Shown here one piece after another: positions 52,774 through 59,432 of a DNA stretch of 64,000 nucleotides (positions are counted from its first letter, which is position 1; the number at the start of each line of letters is the position of its first letter). The notes beneath the pieces were generated by a model. That model did not search any database. It saw only the letters and a program-made list of their open reading frames with translations, and was not told the origin of the DNA. The position numbers and the translations under genes were made by a program. Location: assembly GCF_900156575.1 (NCBI RefSeq), contig NZ_FTNY01000002.1, forward strand, positions 310,001 through 374,000. Reading direction: 5' to 3'. This stretch comes from Chryseobacterium shigense. Its GTDB lineage: Bacteria; Bacteroidota; Bacteroidia; Flavobacteriales; Weeksellaceae.

Positions 52774-53769
52774 TTATTTGGCTGTGATTTTTTTTACCAT
52801 ATCATTCACCGCCTTTTCGATGACTTCAGGCTGGTCCTGATTGATGTAATGACCGCTTTTTCCTGCTATTATCTGCCTGCTGTCTGTCGATAGATTCAAT
52901 AGATCTTTCTGCATTTTGTCCCATGCTGTCAGGATTTCGTTTTTTATTTTCTGGTCTTTAATGAAACTATTATATCTGGTCTTATCTCCTGCTGTAATAA
53001 CGAAAAGAGGAACGGAACCAAAAGAATTGATTTTAGCGGCTTCTGTTTTTATAGATTTCATGTGATCCTGTTCCTCCAGTGTGGCATCGGCACTTTTATA
53101 AAGCAATGCAGGCATAAGAGAGTTTTGGTATTGATACTGGGCAGTGGCCGGAAACATATTGCTGAACATCAGTCTTGCTGCTCCAAAAGTATTTGCAAAC
53201 TTTAAAAAGCCACCGGGAAGTCCCTGATTGACCATTGTGTATAATTCCGGTGAAAGATATTTTTCATCAGCCGGATATTGACTGTCTACTAATATGACTC
53301 CAGCAACCTCTTCAGGATAATTTTTAATGAAGAATCTCGTCAGCATGCCACCAAAAGAATGTCCTACAAGGATATAAGGTTTGGGTACTTTAGAGTTTTC
53401 CAGCAGTGTGTGAAGTTCTTCTGCTATCTTTTCACCTGTTTTTGCATTGGTTCCTCTTTCGCTCCATAAAATTCCTGAGCGGTCATAGGAAAAGGTAGTG
53501 AAGGTTGGGGGAAGATTCTGCTGGATGTGATACCATTGCAGATGACCGGCCGGATCGAAAGCTGTTTCAAATACTACGGTCGGCCCGCCGATTCCTTTCC
53601 TGAGGTAATGCATTGTATGGTTTTCAACATCCGCCAACTGACCGTCCGGATGAATTTTTTCAGCTTTTGAACGGGATATTTCTTCAAAAATAAAGCCTGT
53701 CATTAAGACGAGAATTACAATGAGAAGGAGTGCCATACCTATTCTTTTGAGCCATTTAGCAATTTTCAT
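52774..53769 (-). CDS. Membrane-anchored alpha/beta hydrolase
   Basis: 331 residues. An N-terminal membrane helix (about 10-28, GMALLLIVILVLMTGFIF) precedes an alpha/beta hydrolase domain: nucleophile Ser138 in VGHSFGGML, and the likely catalytic His in GKSGHYINQDQP near the C-terminus. The oxyanion region is VVFETAFDPAGHLQW. Members of this group include haloperoxidase-like, lipase and hydrolase enzymes acting in the envelope; substrate unknown. It is divergent from the ABC transporter operon with 214 bp between. Confidence 0.87.
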   Translation of the reverse strand: MKIAKWLKRIGMALLLIVILVLMTGFIFEEISRSKAEKIHPDGQLADVENHTMHYLRKGIGGPTVVFETAFDPAGHLQWYHIQQNLPPTFTTFSYDRSGILWSERGTNAKTGEKIAEELHTLLENSKVPKPYILVGHSFGGMLTRFFIKNYPEEVAGVILVDSQYPADEKYLSPELYTMVNQGLPGGFLKFANTFGAARLMFSNMFPATAQYQYQNSLMPALLYKSADATLEEQDHMKSIKTEAAKINSFGSVPLFVITAGDKTRYNSFIKDQKIKNEILTAWDKMQKDLLNLSTDSRQIIAGKSGHYINQDQPEVIEKAVNDMVKKITAK

Positions 53770-53950
53770 AGTTCTATTTTTTAATGGGGTTGAAAAATTT
53801 TAAAGCTGAAACTTTGTCAATGGGTCTTTCATCAATACAAATCGTTACACCATTAAAACAATGATCTTGTGAATCTTATTACATTTAATTTAAAGAAAGT
53901 TATTTCTATGCGATCTGAAAAAATATCAAAAATTTGTAACAATCTCTCAA

Positions 53951-53973
53951 TTACATAGACTACTACTATGTAA
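53951..53973. promoter_or_regulatory. Operator-like inverted repeat before the ABC operon
   Basis: TTACATAG and CTATGTAA are perfect inverted 8-mers separated by 7 bases, and TTACAT recurs at 53979-53984 over the start codon. The size and spacing fit a repressor operator (TetR, GntR or LysR type); no regulator gene lies beside it. Confidence 0.4.
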
Positions 53974-53983
53974 AACAAATTAC

Positions 53984-54895
53984 ATGGAAAAAATTTTGTC
54001 AGTAAAGAATTTAACCAAAAAATTCAAAAGAACGGTAGTCAACAATATCTCCTTTGATGTAGAAAAAGGAAATGTATACGGCTTATTGGGACCTAATGGA
54101 AGCGGAAAATCTACCACATTTGGAATGCTGCTGTCCACCATCAATCCTACCAGCGGAGACTGGTATTGGTTTGGAAAGAAAGGAACGGAGCCTGATACAC
54201 TGAAAAAAATAGGAGCCATTATTGAACAGCCTAATTTCTATCCTTATCTGGACGCTGAAACGAATCTTAAAATCGTAGCTGAGATCAAAGAAACGCCTTA
54301 TACAAGAATTGCAGAAGTACTGAAAACAGTGGGACTTTTTGAAAGAAAAAATGATGCTTTCAAAACATATTCTTTAGGAATGAAACAACGTCTTGCCATT
54401 GCTTCGGCAATGCTGAACAATCCTGAGGTGATGATTCTGGATGAACCCACTAACGGCCTGGATCCTGAAGGTATTATCCAGATCAGGGAAATCATCAGTA
54501 ATATCGCAAAACAAGGCATTACTATTATTATTGCGAGCCATCTTCTGGATGAGATCGAAAAGATCTGCAGCCACGTGATCGTATTGAAAGAAGGAAATGC
54601 CATCTACAGCGGAAGAGTGGATGAAATGACGGCCAACAACGGTTATTTTGAATTGAAAGCAGACAACAATACTTTACTTTTAAGCTCTTTGGAAGAACTT
54701 CAATGGTTCAGCGCAGTAAAAATAGATGGAGAAATCATCAAAGCCCAAATCCGCGAAGATGCTTCTATATCTGCTTCGGCTTTGAATCAGAAACTGGCTG
54801 AAAAAGGAATTTTTCTATCGCATTTAACGAAGAAAAAACTGTCTCTTGAAACTCAATTCCTTGAACTTGTAAAAAACACGAATACCCATGCTTAA
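53984..54895 (+). CDS. ABC transporter ATP-binding protein
   Basis: 303 residues. ABC ATPase motifs: Walker A GPNGSGKST at 36-44, Q-loop, signature SLGMKQRLA (a SLGM-type LSGGQ variant, about 129-137), Walker B VMILDEPTNGLDPEG (about 147-161) and the switch His in IIIASHLLDE. The extra C-terminal domain (about 220-303) is typical of two-component exporters of the CcmA/NatA class, such as bacitracin- or lantibiotic-type exporters. It overlaps the permease gene by 8 bases, so the two are translationally coupled. Confidence 0.93.
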   Translation: MEKILSVKNLTKKFKRTVVNNISFDVEKGNVYGLLGPNGSGKSTTFGMLLSTINPTSGDWYWFGKKGTEPDTLKKIGAIIEQPNFYPYLDAETNLKIVAEIKETPYTRIAEVLKTVGLFERKNDAFKTYSLGMKQRLAIASAMLNNPEVMILDEPTNGLDPEGIIQIREIISNIAKQGITIIIASHLLDEIEKICSHVIVLKEGNAIYSGRVDEMTANNGYFELKADNNTLLLSSLEELQWFSAVKIDGEIIKAQIREDASISASALNQKLAEKGIFLSHLTKKKLSLETQFLELVKNTNTHA

Positions 54896-55733
54896 ATTAC
54901 TCAAACTTGAATACTATAAAAACCTGAACTACCGACCGTTCAAGGTTTTCACCATCTTATATTTTGCTATCCTGATCGCTCTTCTGTTCATAGGATTGGT
55001 AGATCTGGATATTTTTGGAGGAACCATCAATTTAAAGGAACAGGGAATTTATAATTTTCCTGAAATATGGAATTTCACCACCTGGATCGTTGCACTATTG
55101 AAAATTTTTCTGGGGTTGATCATTGTGTTTTCGATCTCCCAGGAGTTCACGAACAGAATGTTTAAACAAAATACGATCGACGGATTGAGCAGAAAGGAAT
55201 TTATCGGATCAAAGCTTCTGACCATTACGATATTTACAATTGTTTCCACACTCATTGTATTTGTTATCACTATGTTTTTAGGACATCAGTATTCTAAAGT
55301 TACTGATTCTGCAAAAATTTATGAGGAGATGTACTATATTGGAAATTACTTTGTAAAACTGTTTACCTTCTTTTCTTTCCTGATGTTCCTTTCAGTATTG
55401 TTGAGAAAATCTATGTTTGTATTTCTTGGTTTCTTCGCCTACTGGATCGCTGAAAAGATTTTAGCCGGTATTGAATCTTACCAGAAATTAACCGGAATGC
55501 AAGGCGAACAAAGAAAAGCAGTGCTTGAGAATGACTTCTTTATTACCAACCTTCTGCCTTTGGAAAGTATGTCAAATCTAATCCCGAATCCACTTATGAG
55601 ACTGAATCTGGTAAAGGTAATGGGGGTAAAATATGAAGCTCACTATCCTACAGAAAGTATGATCGCCTGTATCATCTGGTCTGTCATTTTTATCTGGGGT
55701 TCTTACTGGATCCTGAGAAAAAGGGATTGGTAG
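54888..55733 (+). CDS. ABC transporter permease
   Basis: 281 residues with about six membrane segments (for example 23-45 and 62-84), no signal peptide and an ABC2-type permease pattern: an N-terminal basic segment (LLKLEYYKNLNYR), a long periplasmic or cytoplasmic central helix, and a C-terminal hydrophobic cluster ending in a basic tail (WILRKRDW). It pairs with the upstream ATPase by an 8-base overlap and forms a probable exporter. No substrate-binding protein is encoded, consistent with export. Confidence 0.9.
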   Translation: MLKLLKLEYYKNLNYRPFKVFTILYFAILIALLFIGLVDLDIFGGTINLKEQGIYNFPEIWNFTTWIVALLKIFLGLIIVFSISQEFTNRMFKQNTIDGLSRKEFIGSKLLTITIFTIVSTLIVFVITMFLGHQYSKVTDSAKIYEEMYYIGNYFVKLFTFFSFLMFLSVLLRKSMFVFLGFFAYWIAEKILAGIESYQKLTGMQGEQRKAVLENDFFITNLLPLESMSNLIPNPLMRLNLVKVMGVKYEAHYPTESMIACIIWSVIFIWGSYWILRKRDW

Positions 55734-55772
55734 ATGTCTGATATTGAAAAATTTAAGATTTAAGATTTAAAA

Positions 55773-55796
55773 ATTGAAAGATTGAAAGATTGAAAG
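55773..55796 (+). repeat. Tandem ATTGAAAG repeat
   Basis: Three exact 8-base copies in a row, flanked by related AAGATTTAAGATTT sequence. Likely neutral intergenic microsatellite. Confidence 0.8.
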
Positions 55797-55808
55797 ATTA
55801 AATAATGA

Positions 55809-55835
55809 AGTGGTCCTTTGGATCACTTTTTTTGT
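55809..55835 (+). terminator. Terminator of the ABC operon
   Basis: AGTGGTCC / GGATCACT with a TTT loop and one G-T pair, followed by a T7 run, about 75 bases after the permease stop. Confidence 0.7.
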
Positions 55836-56116
55836 TTTTTACGGCTGCTATGTTAAAAATAGGGGCTGAGCATTCAGATATTTAATTTTTCATTAATTTT
55901 TATCAAAAAGTGCAATCAATTTTCCGGACCTTTCCCATTTACCATATCCTGTTTATTCTCGTAATAGTATAAGAATAAATCTATAAATCCTAAAATCTGC
56001 GTTATCGGTGAAATTTGCGTGATGTTCTTAAAACTCCTGATTGAACAAATCAAATATTTTTCTGTTGGAAAATCGTAAAGGCACAAGGCCCGATTGAAAA
56101 TGAAAATGTTTTAAGA

Positions 56117-56138
56117 CGCGAGGAAATCAAAGATTTTC
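56117..56138 (+). repeat. Dispersed 22-bp repeat, copy 1
   Basis: Inverted, one-mismatch match to 59081-59102. See the later repeat entries. Confidence 0.7.
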
Positions 56139-56203
56139 AGCAATATTTTACTTCAAAGTGTTTAATTATAATTAAATAAATTCATTGCTATTGCTTGATA
56201 AAA

Positions 56204-56230
56204 TAAAAAAAGACCGCCTCACGGCGGTCT
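56204..56230 (-). terminator. Terminator of the MsrAB operon
   Basis: AGACCGCC / GGCGGTCT, 8 bp with a 4-base loop and a long U run in the minus-strand transcript, 10 bases past the stop. Confidence 0.9.
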
Positions 56231-56240
56231 CTCCTTCATA

Positions 56241-57356
56241 TCACTTTTTATCCAACAACGGAAGATAATCTCCGTAGCCTTTTTTCTCCATCTCTGCTTT
56301 TGGAACAAACTTCAGTGAAGCACTGTTGATACAGTATCGAAGTCCTCCTTTATCCGTAGGGCCATCGTTGAAAACGTGTCCAAGGTGAGCGTCTCCGGTT
56401 TTACTTCGTACTTCCACTCTGATCATTCCTGCCGATTTATCCATTTTCTCATCGATCAGTTTTTTGGTGATCGGTTTTGAAAAACTTGGCCATCCGCACC
56501 CTGACTCAAACTTATCAGTAGAAATAAATAAAGGCTCACCAGTGGTGATATCTACATAGATTCCTTCACGGGTTTCGTTCCAGTATTCATTTTGGAAAGG
56601 TCGTTCAGTTCCGTTTTCCTGCGTTACATTGTATTGTTCGGCAGTCAGTTTTTCCTTTAAAGCCTTTTTATCCTGCTTTTGGTATTTTGCTTTCGGAAGA
56701 GGGTTCGCATTTTTGGCCATTTCAAAAAGTCCCGGCTCAATATGACAATAGCCTCCCGGATTTTTATCCAGATAATCCTGATGATAATCTTCGGCTTTGT
56801 AGAAATTTTTCAACGCAACCGTTTCGACCACTACAGGCTGAGTGTAATTTTTAGCCAATTTCGAAACCTCATTTTTCACTACCGTTTCATCTGCTTTATT
56901 CGAGAAGTAAATTCCGGTTCTGTACTGGTTTCCTCTGTCATTTCCCTGTTTATCAAGAGTCGTAGGATCTATTGTTTTAAAATAAAGATCGATCAGCAGT
57001 TTAAGATCAACCTGTTCAGGATCATATTTCACTTTTACCGTTTCTGCAAAACCTGTGGTATGGCTCACCACTTCTTCATAGGTTGGATTTTGAGTATTTC
57101 CGTTGGCATATCCTACTTCAGTTCCCACCACTCCGCGGATCTGCTGAAAGAAGTGCTCCGTACCCCAAAAACATCCGCCGGCAAAATAGATTTCTCTGAC
57201 ATTTTTATTATCCATAATTTTCTCATTTTCCTTTTCTGTTGTTAATTCTTTGGCCTTAGAATTTTTAAATAGCCCCGATCCTGCAGCAAAAACTGCGATA
57301 CCCAGAATAATTCCGAGTACGATAAATATATTTTTCATTTTTTTCTTTTTATCCAT
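56241..57356 (-). CDS. msrAB: Membrane-anchored peptide methionine sulfoxide reductase A/B fusion
   Basis: 371 residues from ATG 57356, whose first base overlaps the stop codon of the DUF417 gene (TAATG), so the start is well fixed and the two genes are coupled; an ORF start at 57458 is rejected. A short N-terminal membrane helix (about 8-26) is followed by MsrA with catalytic Cys62 in [11 protein letters not shown] and the C-terminal recycling region, then MsrB with CGWPSFSKP and the catalytic Cys in [13 protein letters not shown]. The MsrB zinc CxxC pairs are absent. MsrA/MsrB reduce Met-S-SO and Met-R-SO, so this protein repairs oxidised methionine at the membrane or periplasm. Confidence 0.94.
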   Translation of the reverse strand: MDKKKKMKNIFIVLGIILGIAVFAAGSGLFKNSKAKELTTEKENEKIMDNKNVREIYFAGGCFWGTEHFFQQIRGVVGTEVGYANGNTQNPTYEEVVSHTTGFAETVKVKYDPEQVDLKLLIDLYFKTIDPTTLDKQGNDRGNQYRTGIYFSNKADETVVKNEVSKLAKNYTQPVVVETVALKNFYKAEDYHQDYLDKNPGGYCHIEPGLFEMAKNANPLPKAKYQKQDKKALKEKLTAEQYNVTQENGTERPFQNEYWNETREGIYVDITTGEPLFISTDKFESGCGWPSFSKPITKKLIDEKMDKSAGMIRVEVRSKTGDAHLGHVFNDGPTDKGGLRYCINSASLKFVPKAEMEKKGYGDYLPLLDKK

Positions 57357-57805
57357 TACTTTGTATTGTTTTGAACGAGCATCAATCCGAATCCTAATAG
57401 CATGAGATCCTTTAAAATAAAGAAATCTGTGACAGGAACACCGTCCACTATTTTCCACATTCCGGGAGTCGTAAACAGATAGCTTATGGTTACCAGAAAT
57501 GTGATGATCATTCCGATTCCGGCATACTTCTTTAGAGATGCAAATTTCACACTAAAGATCAATAATCCTGCAATGATAATTTCTATCACTCCGATAGCAT
57601 TTGACACTGTCTGCACACTTGCTATTTTATATACGAAGAAACTAAGAAAATGGTTTTCCAGCAAGGGTTTAATGGCTGCAGCTTCAGTAGGCGTAAATTT
57701 GAATATTCCGATCCAGAGCAAAATCAATGCAGCTCCGAAAAGTGAAATATAATATCCCGATGGGTACGTTCCGGATTCGACGTTCAGTTTTGATGTTCCT
57801 TTCAT
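57356..57805 (-). CDS. DUF417 (YkgB/RclC-like) membrane protein
   Basis: 149 residues with four hydrophobic segments (about 18-37, 52-73, 78-98 and 121-145). The sequence [22 protein letters not shown], as a region near 24-45, and the [15 protein letters not shown] stretch match the DUF417 family, which includes Escherichia coli RclC, an inner-membrane protein induced by reactive chlorine (established for RclC, not proven here). The gene is coupled by TAATG overlap to msrAB and follows the sigma/anti-sigma pair. Role in oxidative stress is inferred from family plus neighbours. Confidence 0.85.
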   Translation of the reverse strand: MKGTSKLNVESGTYPSGYYISLFGAALILLWIGIFKFTPTEAAAIKPLLENHFLSFFVYKIASVQTVSNAIGVIEIIIAGLLIFSVKFASLKKYAGIGMIITFLVTISYLFTTPGMWKIVDGVPVTDFFILKDLMLLGFGLMLVQNNTK

Positions 57806-57840
57806 GTCTTTAAGATTTTGAATGATACTTTATTTGTTTT

Positions 57841-57870
57841 CAAAAGTATAGTCGGAGACATTTCAAAATC
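57841..57870 (-). promoter_or_regulatory. Possible promoter before the DUF417 gene
   Basis: On the minus strand TACTTTTG (57848-57841) follows the 10-mer GATTTTGAAA (57870-57861), 36 bases before the start codon. The spacing (15) is short for the usual -33/-7 pair. Confidence 0.45.
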
Positions 57871-57885
57871 CTGACAGTTTTTTTT

Positions 57886-58158
57886 CTAAAGATCTAGATT
57901 TTTTAAAACTTTGTTTTTAAAACCCTGAATATCAGAATCATTAATTTCAGCAGTTTCTTTTTGGGAAAGTTTTCTTCTTAAAATATCATCCAGAATCTTC
58001 AGCTTCTGTTCATATGCACGGCACCATTTACAGATTTTCAGGTGCATGGAAAGCTGCCAGTCTTCCTTCCGGGAGATGGCCTGTGCATTCCTTTTCTCCA
58101 TCAGCATCGTAGCTTTACTGCATGGCAGGAACAGAATATGAATCAATTTTTTCAACAT
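57886..58158 (-). CDS. Anti-sigma factor-like protein with HxxxCxxC motif
   Basis: 90 residues from ATG 58158 (MLKKLIHILFLPCSKATMLM); a longer ORF from 58200 would overlap the sigma gene by 29 bases. The central HLKICKWC (H-x3-C-x2-C) is the zinc-binding anti-sigma (ZAS) signature, and an earlier Cys in LPCSKAT is in the usual fourth-ligand region. There is no membrane segment, unlike many anti-sigmas. It lies 13 bases after the ECF sigma stop. A redox-sensitive zinc anti-sigma such as RsrA would fit the operon, but this is inference. Confidence 0.8.
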   Translation of the reverse strand: MLKKLIHILFLPCSKATMLMEKRNAQAISRKEDWQLSMHLKICKWCRAYEQKLKILDDILRRKLSQKETAEINDSDIQGFKNKVLKNLDL

Positions 58159-58171
58159 TTCTATGATATGG

Positions 58172-58726
58172 TTATAAGTTGGTAAACCAGTTGATATCAA
58201 GACATTCCCTCAGTTGCATTCTGCTTCTCTGAAGGATCTTCCAAAGATTAGTCGCAGATATCTTTAATTCCTGACTCACTTCCGGTGCTTTTTTCTCCTC
58301 AAGGTAATACATTTTCAATGGAATCTTCCATCTGGAGGGTAAATCCTCAATACATTCCTCAAGGGTTTTATTAAAGTCTTTATTGTCTAAAAGTTCGGGT
58401 TCCTTCTCTGAAACATTCCAGTCATTCAAAACACCGTCATTTTTCCAGGAACCGGTTTCATCAAAAAAATGATCCAGTTTGATCTCGGGATCCGATTTAT
58501 ACTTTTTACGGTAAAAATCAGCAGCTTTTCTGTTTAAAATAGCTGTCAGCCAGGTGAGCGGCTGGCTCTTTCCTTCAAAAGAATCATAGGACGAAAATGC
58601 AGCTATAAAAACTTCCTGTACGATATCTTCTGCTTCTGCTTTATCTGAAAGTACATACGCCGCTCTTTTCAGAAGAGGTCCGGAATACTGTTCTACCCAG
58701 CTTTTCAGCACTTCATTTTTCGTCAT
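58172..58726 (-). CDS. ECF-type RNA polymerase sigma factor
   Basis: 184 residues. Region sigma-2 is readable (AYVLSDKAEAEDIVQEVFIAAF, as a region near 22-43, with the DIVQEVF core) and sigma-4 follows with a helix-turn-helix (LEEKKAPEVSQELKISATNLW near 147-167). The length and the lack of sigma-1/-3 fit the ECF class. First gene of a four-gene minus-strand run with anti-sigma, DUF417 and msrAB. ECF factors usually control their own operon. Confidence 0.92.
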   Translation of the reverse strand: MTKNEVLKSWVEQYSGPLLKRAAYVLSDKAEAEDIVQEVFIAAFSSYDSFEGKSQPLTWLTAILNRKAADFYRKKYKSDPEIKLDHFFDETGSWKNDGVLNDWNVSEKEPELLDNKDFNKTLEECIEDLPSRWKIPLKMYYLEEKKAPEVSQELKISATNLWKILQRSRMQLRECLDINWFTNL

Positions 58727-58788
58727 TTTTTATCCTTTAATATTATAAAAACTTATTGTATTGATTTATACAGACCAGTATATTTTGG

Positions 58789-58798
58789 TTTCAAAATC
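58789..58798 (-). promoter_or_regulatory. Shared 10-mer before the ECF sigma gene
   Basis: GATTTTGAAA on the minus strand, 62 bases before the start codon, identical to the 10-mer at 57861-57870 before the DUF417 gene. Confidence 0.4.
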
Positions 58799-58935
58799 AT
58801 AAAATCGATCACGTCTTTATTTAATATTAAAACGAATATAAAAAGTTAAATCATAACATGCAAAATTTTTATTCGCCAGACTTTGAGAGAGGCTTATAAA
58901 AGGAATGAATTCGGAATGTTTTATTAATGACTCCA

Positions 58936-58961
58936 AAAATGTTGGATAAACGCAAAGACGC
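58936..58961 (+). repeat. Outer inverted repeat, left arm
   Basis: Exact 26-bp inverted match to 59134-59159; contains GGATAAACGCAAAGACGC. Confidence 0.9.
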
Positions 58962-59029
58962 TAAGTTTTCTCACATCCGTTATGCTGATAAGGCGCTAGG
59001 ATTTTATCTCCGATAAAATTGAGCACACC

Positions 59030-59063
59030 GTCATTGCGAGGAGTGCAACGACGAAGCAATCTC
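59030..59063 (+). repeat. Inner inverted repeat, left arm
   Basis: 34 bases beginning GTCATTGCGAGGAG and ending GAAGCAATCTC. Inverted match to 59232-59265 with three mismatches. This type of sequence is a common dispersed repeat in Bacteroidota as far as I recall. Confidence 0.85.
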
Positions 59064-59080
59064 TTCATTTCCCCTTTTCA

Positions 59081-59102
59081 GAAAATCTTTGATTTTCTCG
59101 CG
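59081..59102 (+). repeat. Dispersed 22-bp repeat, copy 2
   Basis: GAAAATCTTTGATTTTCTCG with flanking CG; inverted match to 56117-56138 with one mismatch. Confidence 0.7.
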
Positions 59103-59133
59103 CCCTAAAAACTACATGAAAGTCAAATCCTTT

Positions 59134-59159
59134 GCGTCTTTGCGTTTATCCAACATTTT
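59134..59159 (+). repeat. Outer inverted repeat, right arm
   Basis: Exact inverted copy of 58936-58961. It lies inside the span of the second repeat pair, so the two pairs interlock. Confidence 0.9.
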
Positions 59160-59231
59160 GCTTTTCCTAAGGTCACTTATTACTCTAAAGCCAACAAACC
59201 ATTTATACAAAATAATTAGGCTTATTTTCTT

Positions 59232-59265
59232 GAGATTGCTTCGTCGCTTCGCTCCTCGCAATGAC
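59232..59265 (+). repeat. Inner inverted repeat, right arm
   Basis: Inverted copy of 59030-59063, three mismatches in 34. Confidence 0.85.
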
Positions 59266-59381
59266 AAAAATGATCCTTGAAATTATTTGCAGCCATACTT
59301 TTATCAACAACAAATAAACTTTACCCGCTCTGCCCCATTCAAAACATAGCATAAAATTATTTACAAATCGCTTAAAAACAT

Positions 59382-59389
59382 TAAATTTG
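59382..59389 (+). promoter_or_regulatory. -7 element of alaS
   Basis: TAAATTTG fits TAnnTTTG, 43 bases before the ATG. No clear -33 TTG. Confidence 0.5.
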
Positions 59390-59432
59390 CATCTTATCAA
59401 AAATTTGATAGTTTTAAAAGCAAAGCAATACT

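Larger units (their letters stand above)
55734..56240. other. 507-bp intergenic region
   Basis: Contains three tandem ATTGAAAG units (55773-55796), a terminator-like hairpin (55809-55827), a dispersed 22-bp repeat (56117-56138) and the MsrAB terminator at 56204-56230. The remainder is AT-rich without a supported gene. Confidence 0.6.
58727..59432. other. 706-bp region with nested inverted repeats before alaS
   Basis: Contains two pairs of inverted repeats and part of a dispersed repeat (separate entries), and the alaS promoter. A 63-residue ORF at 59089-59280 lies inside the repeats and looks spurious. No tRNA or other gene is seen. Confidence 0.7.

Noticed and set aside
55773..55799. Possible CRISPR or satellite
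   Set aside because: Only three 8-base units with no spacers; intergenic microsatellite.
57357..57458. Longer start for MsrAB
   Set aside because: The extension overlaps the DUF417 frame and lacks a signal; the TAATG junction fixes the start at 57356.
59089..59280. 63-residue ORF between repeats
   Set aside because: It is built from the inverted repeats themselves and has no feature of a protein.
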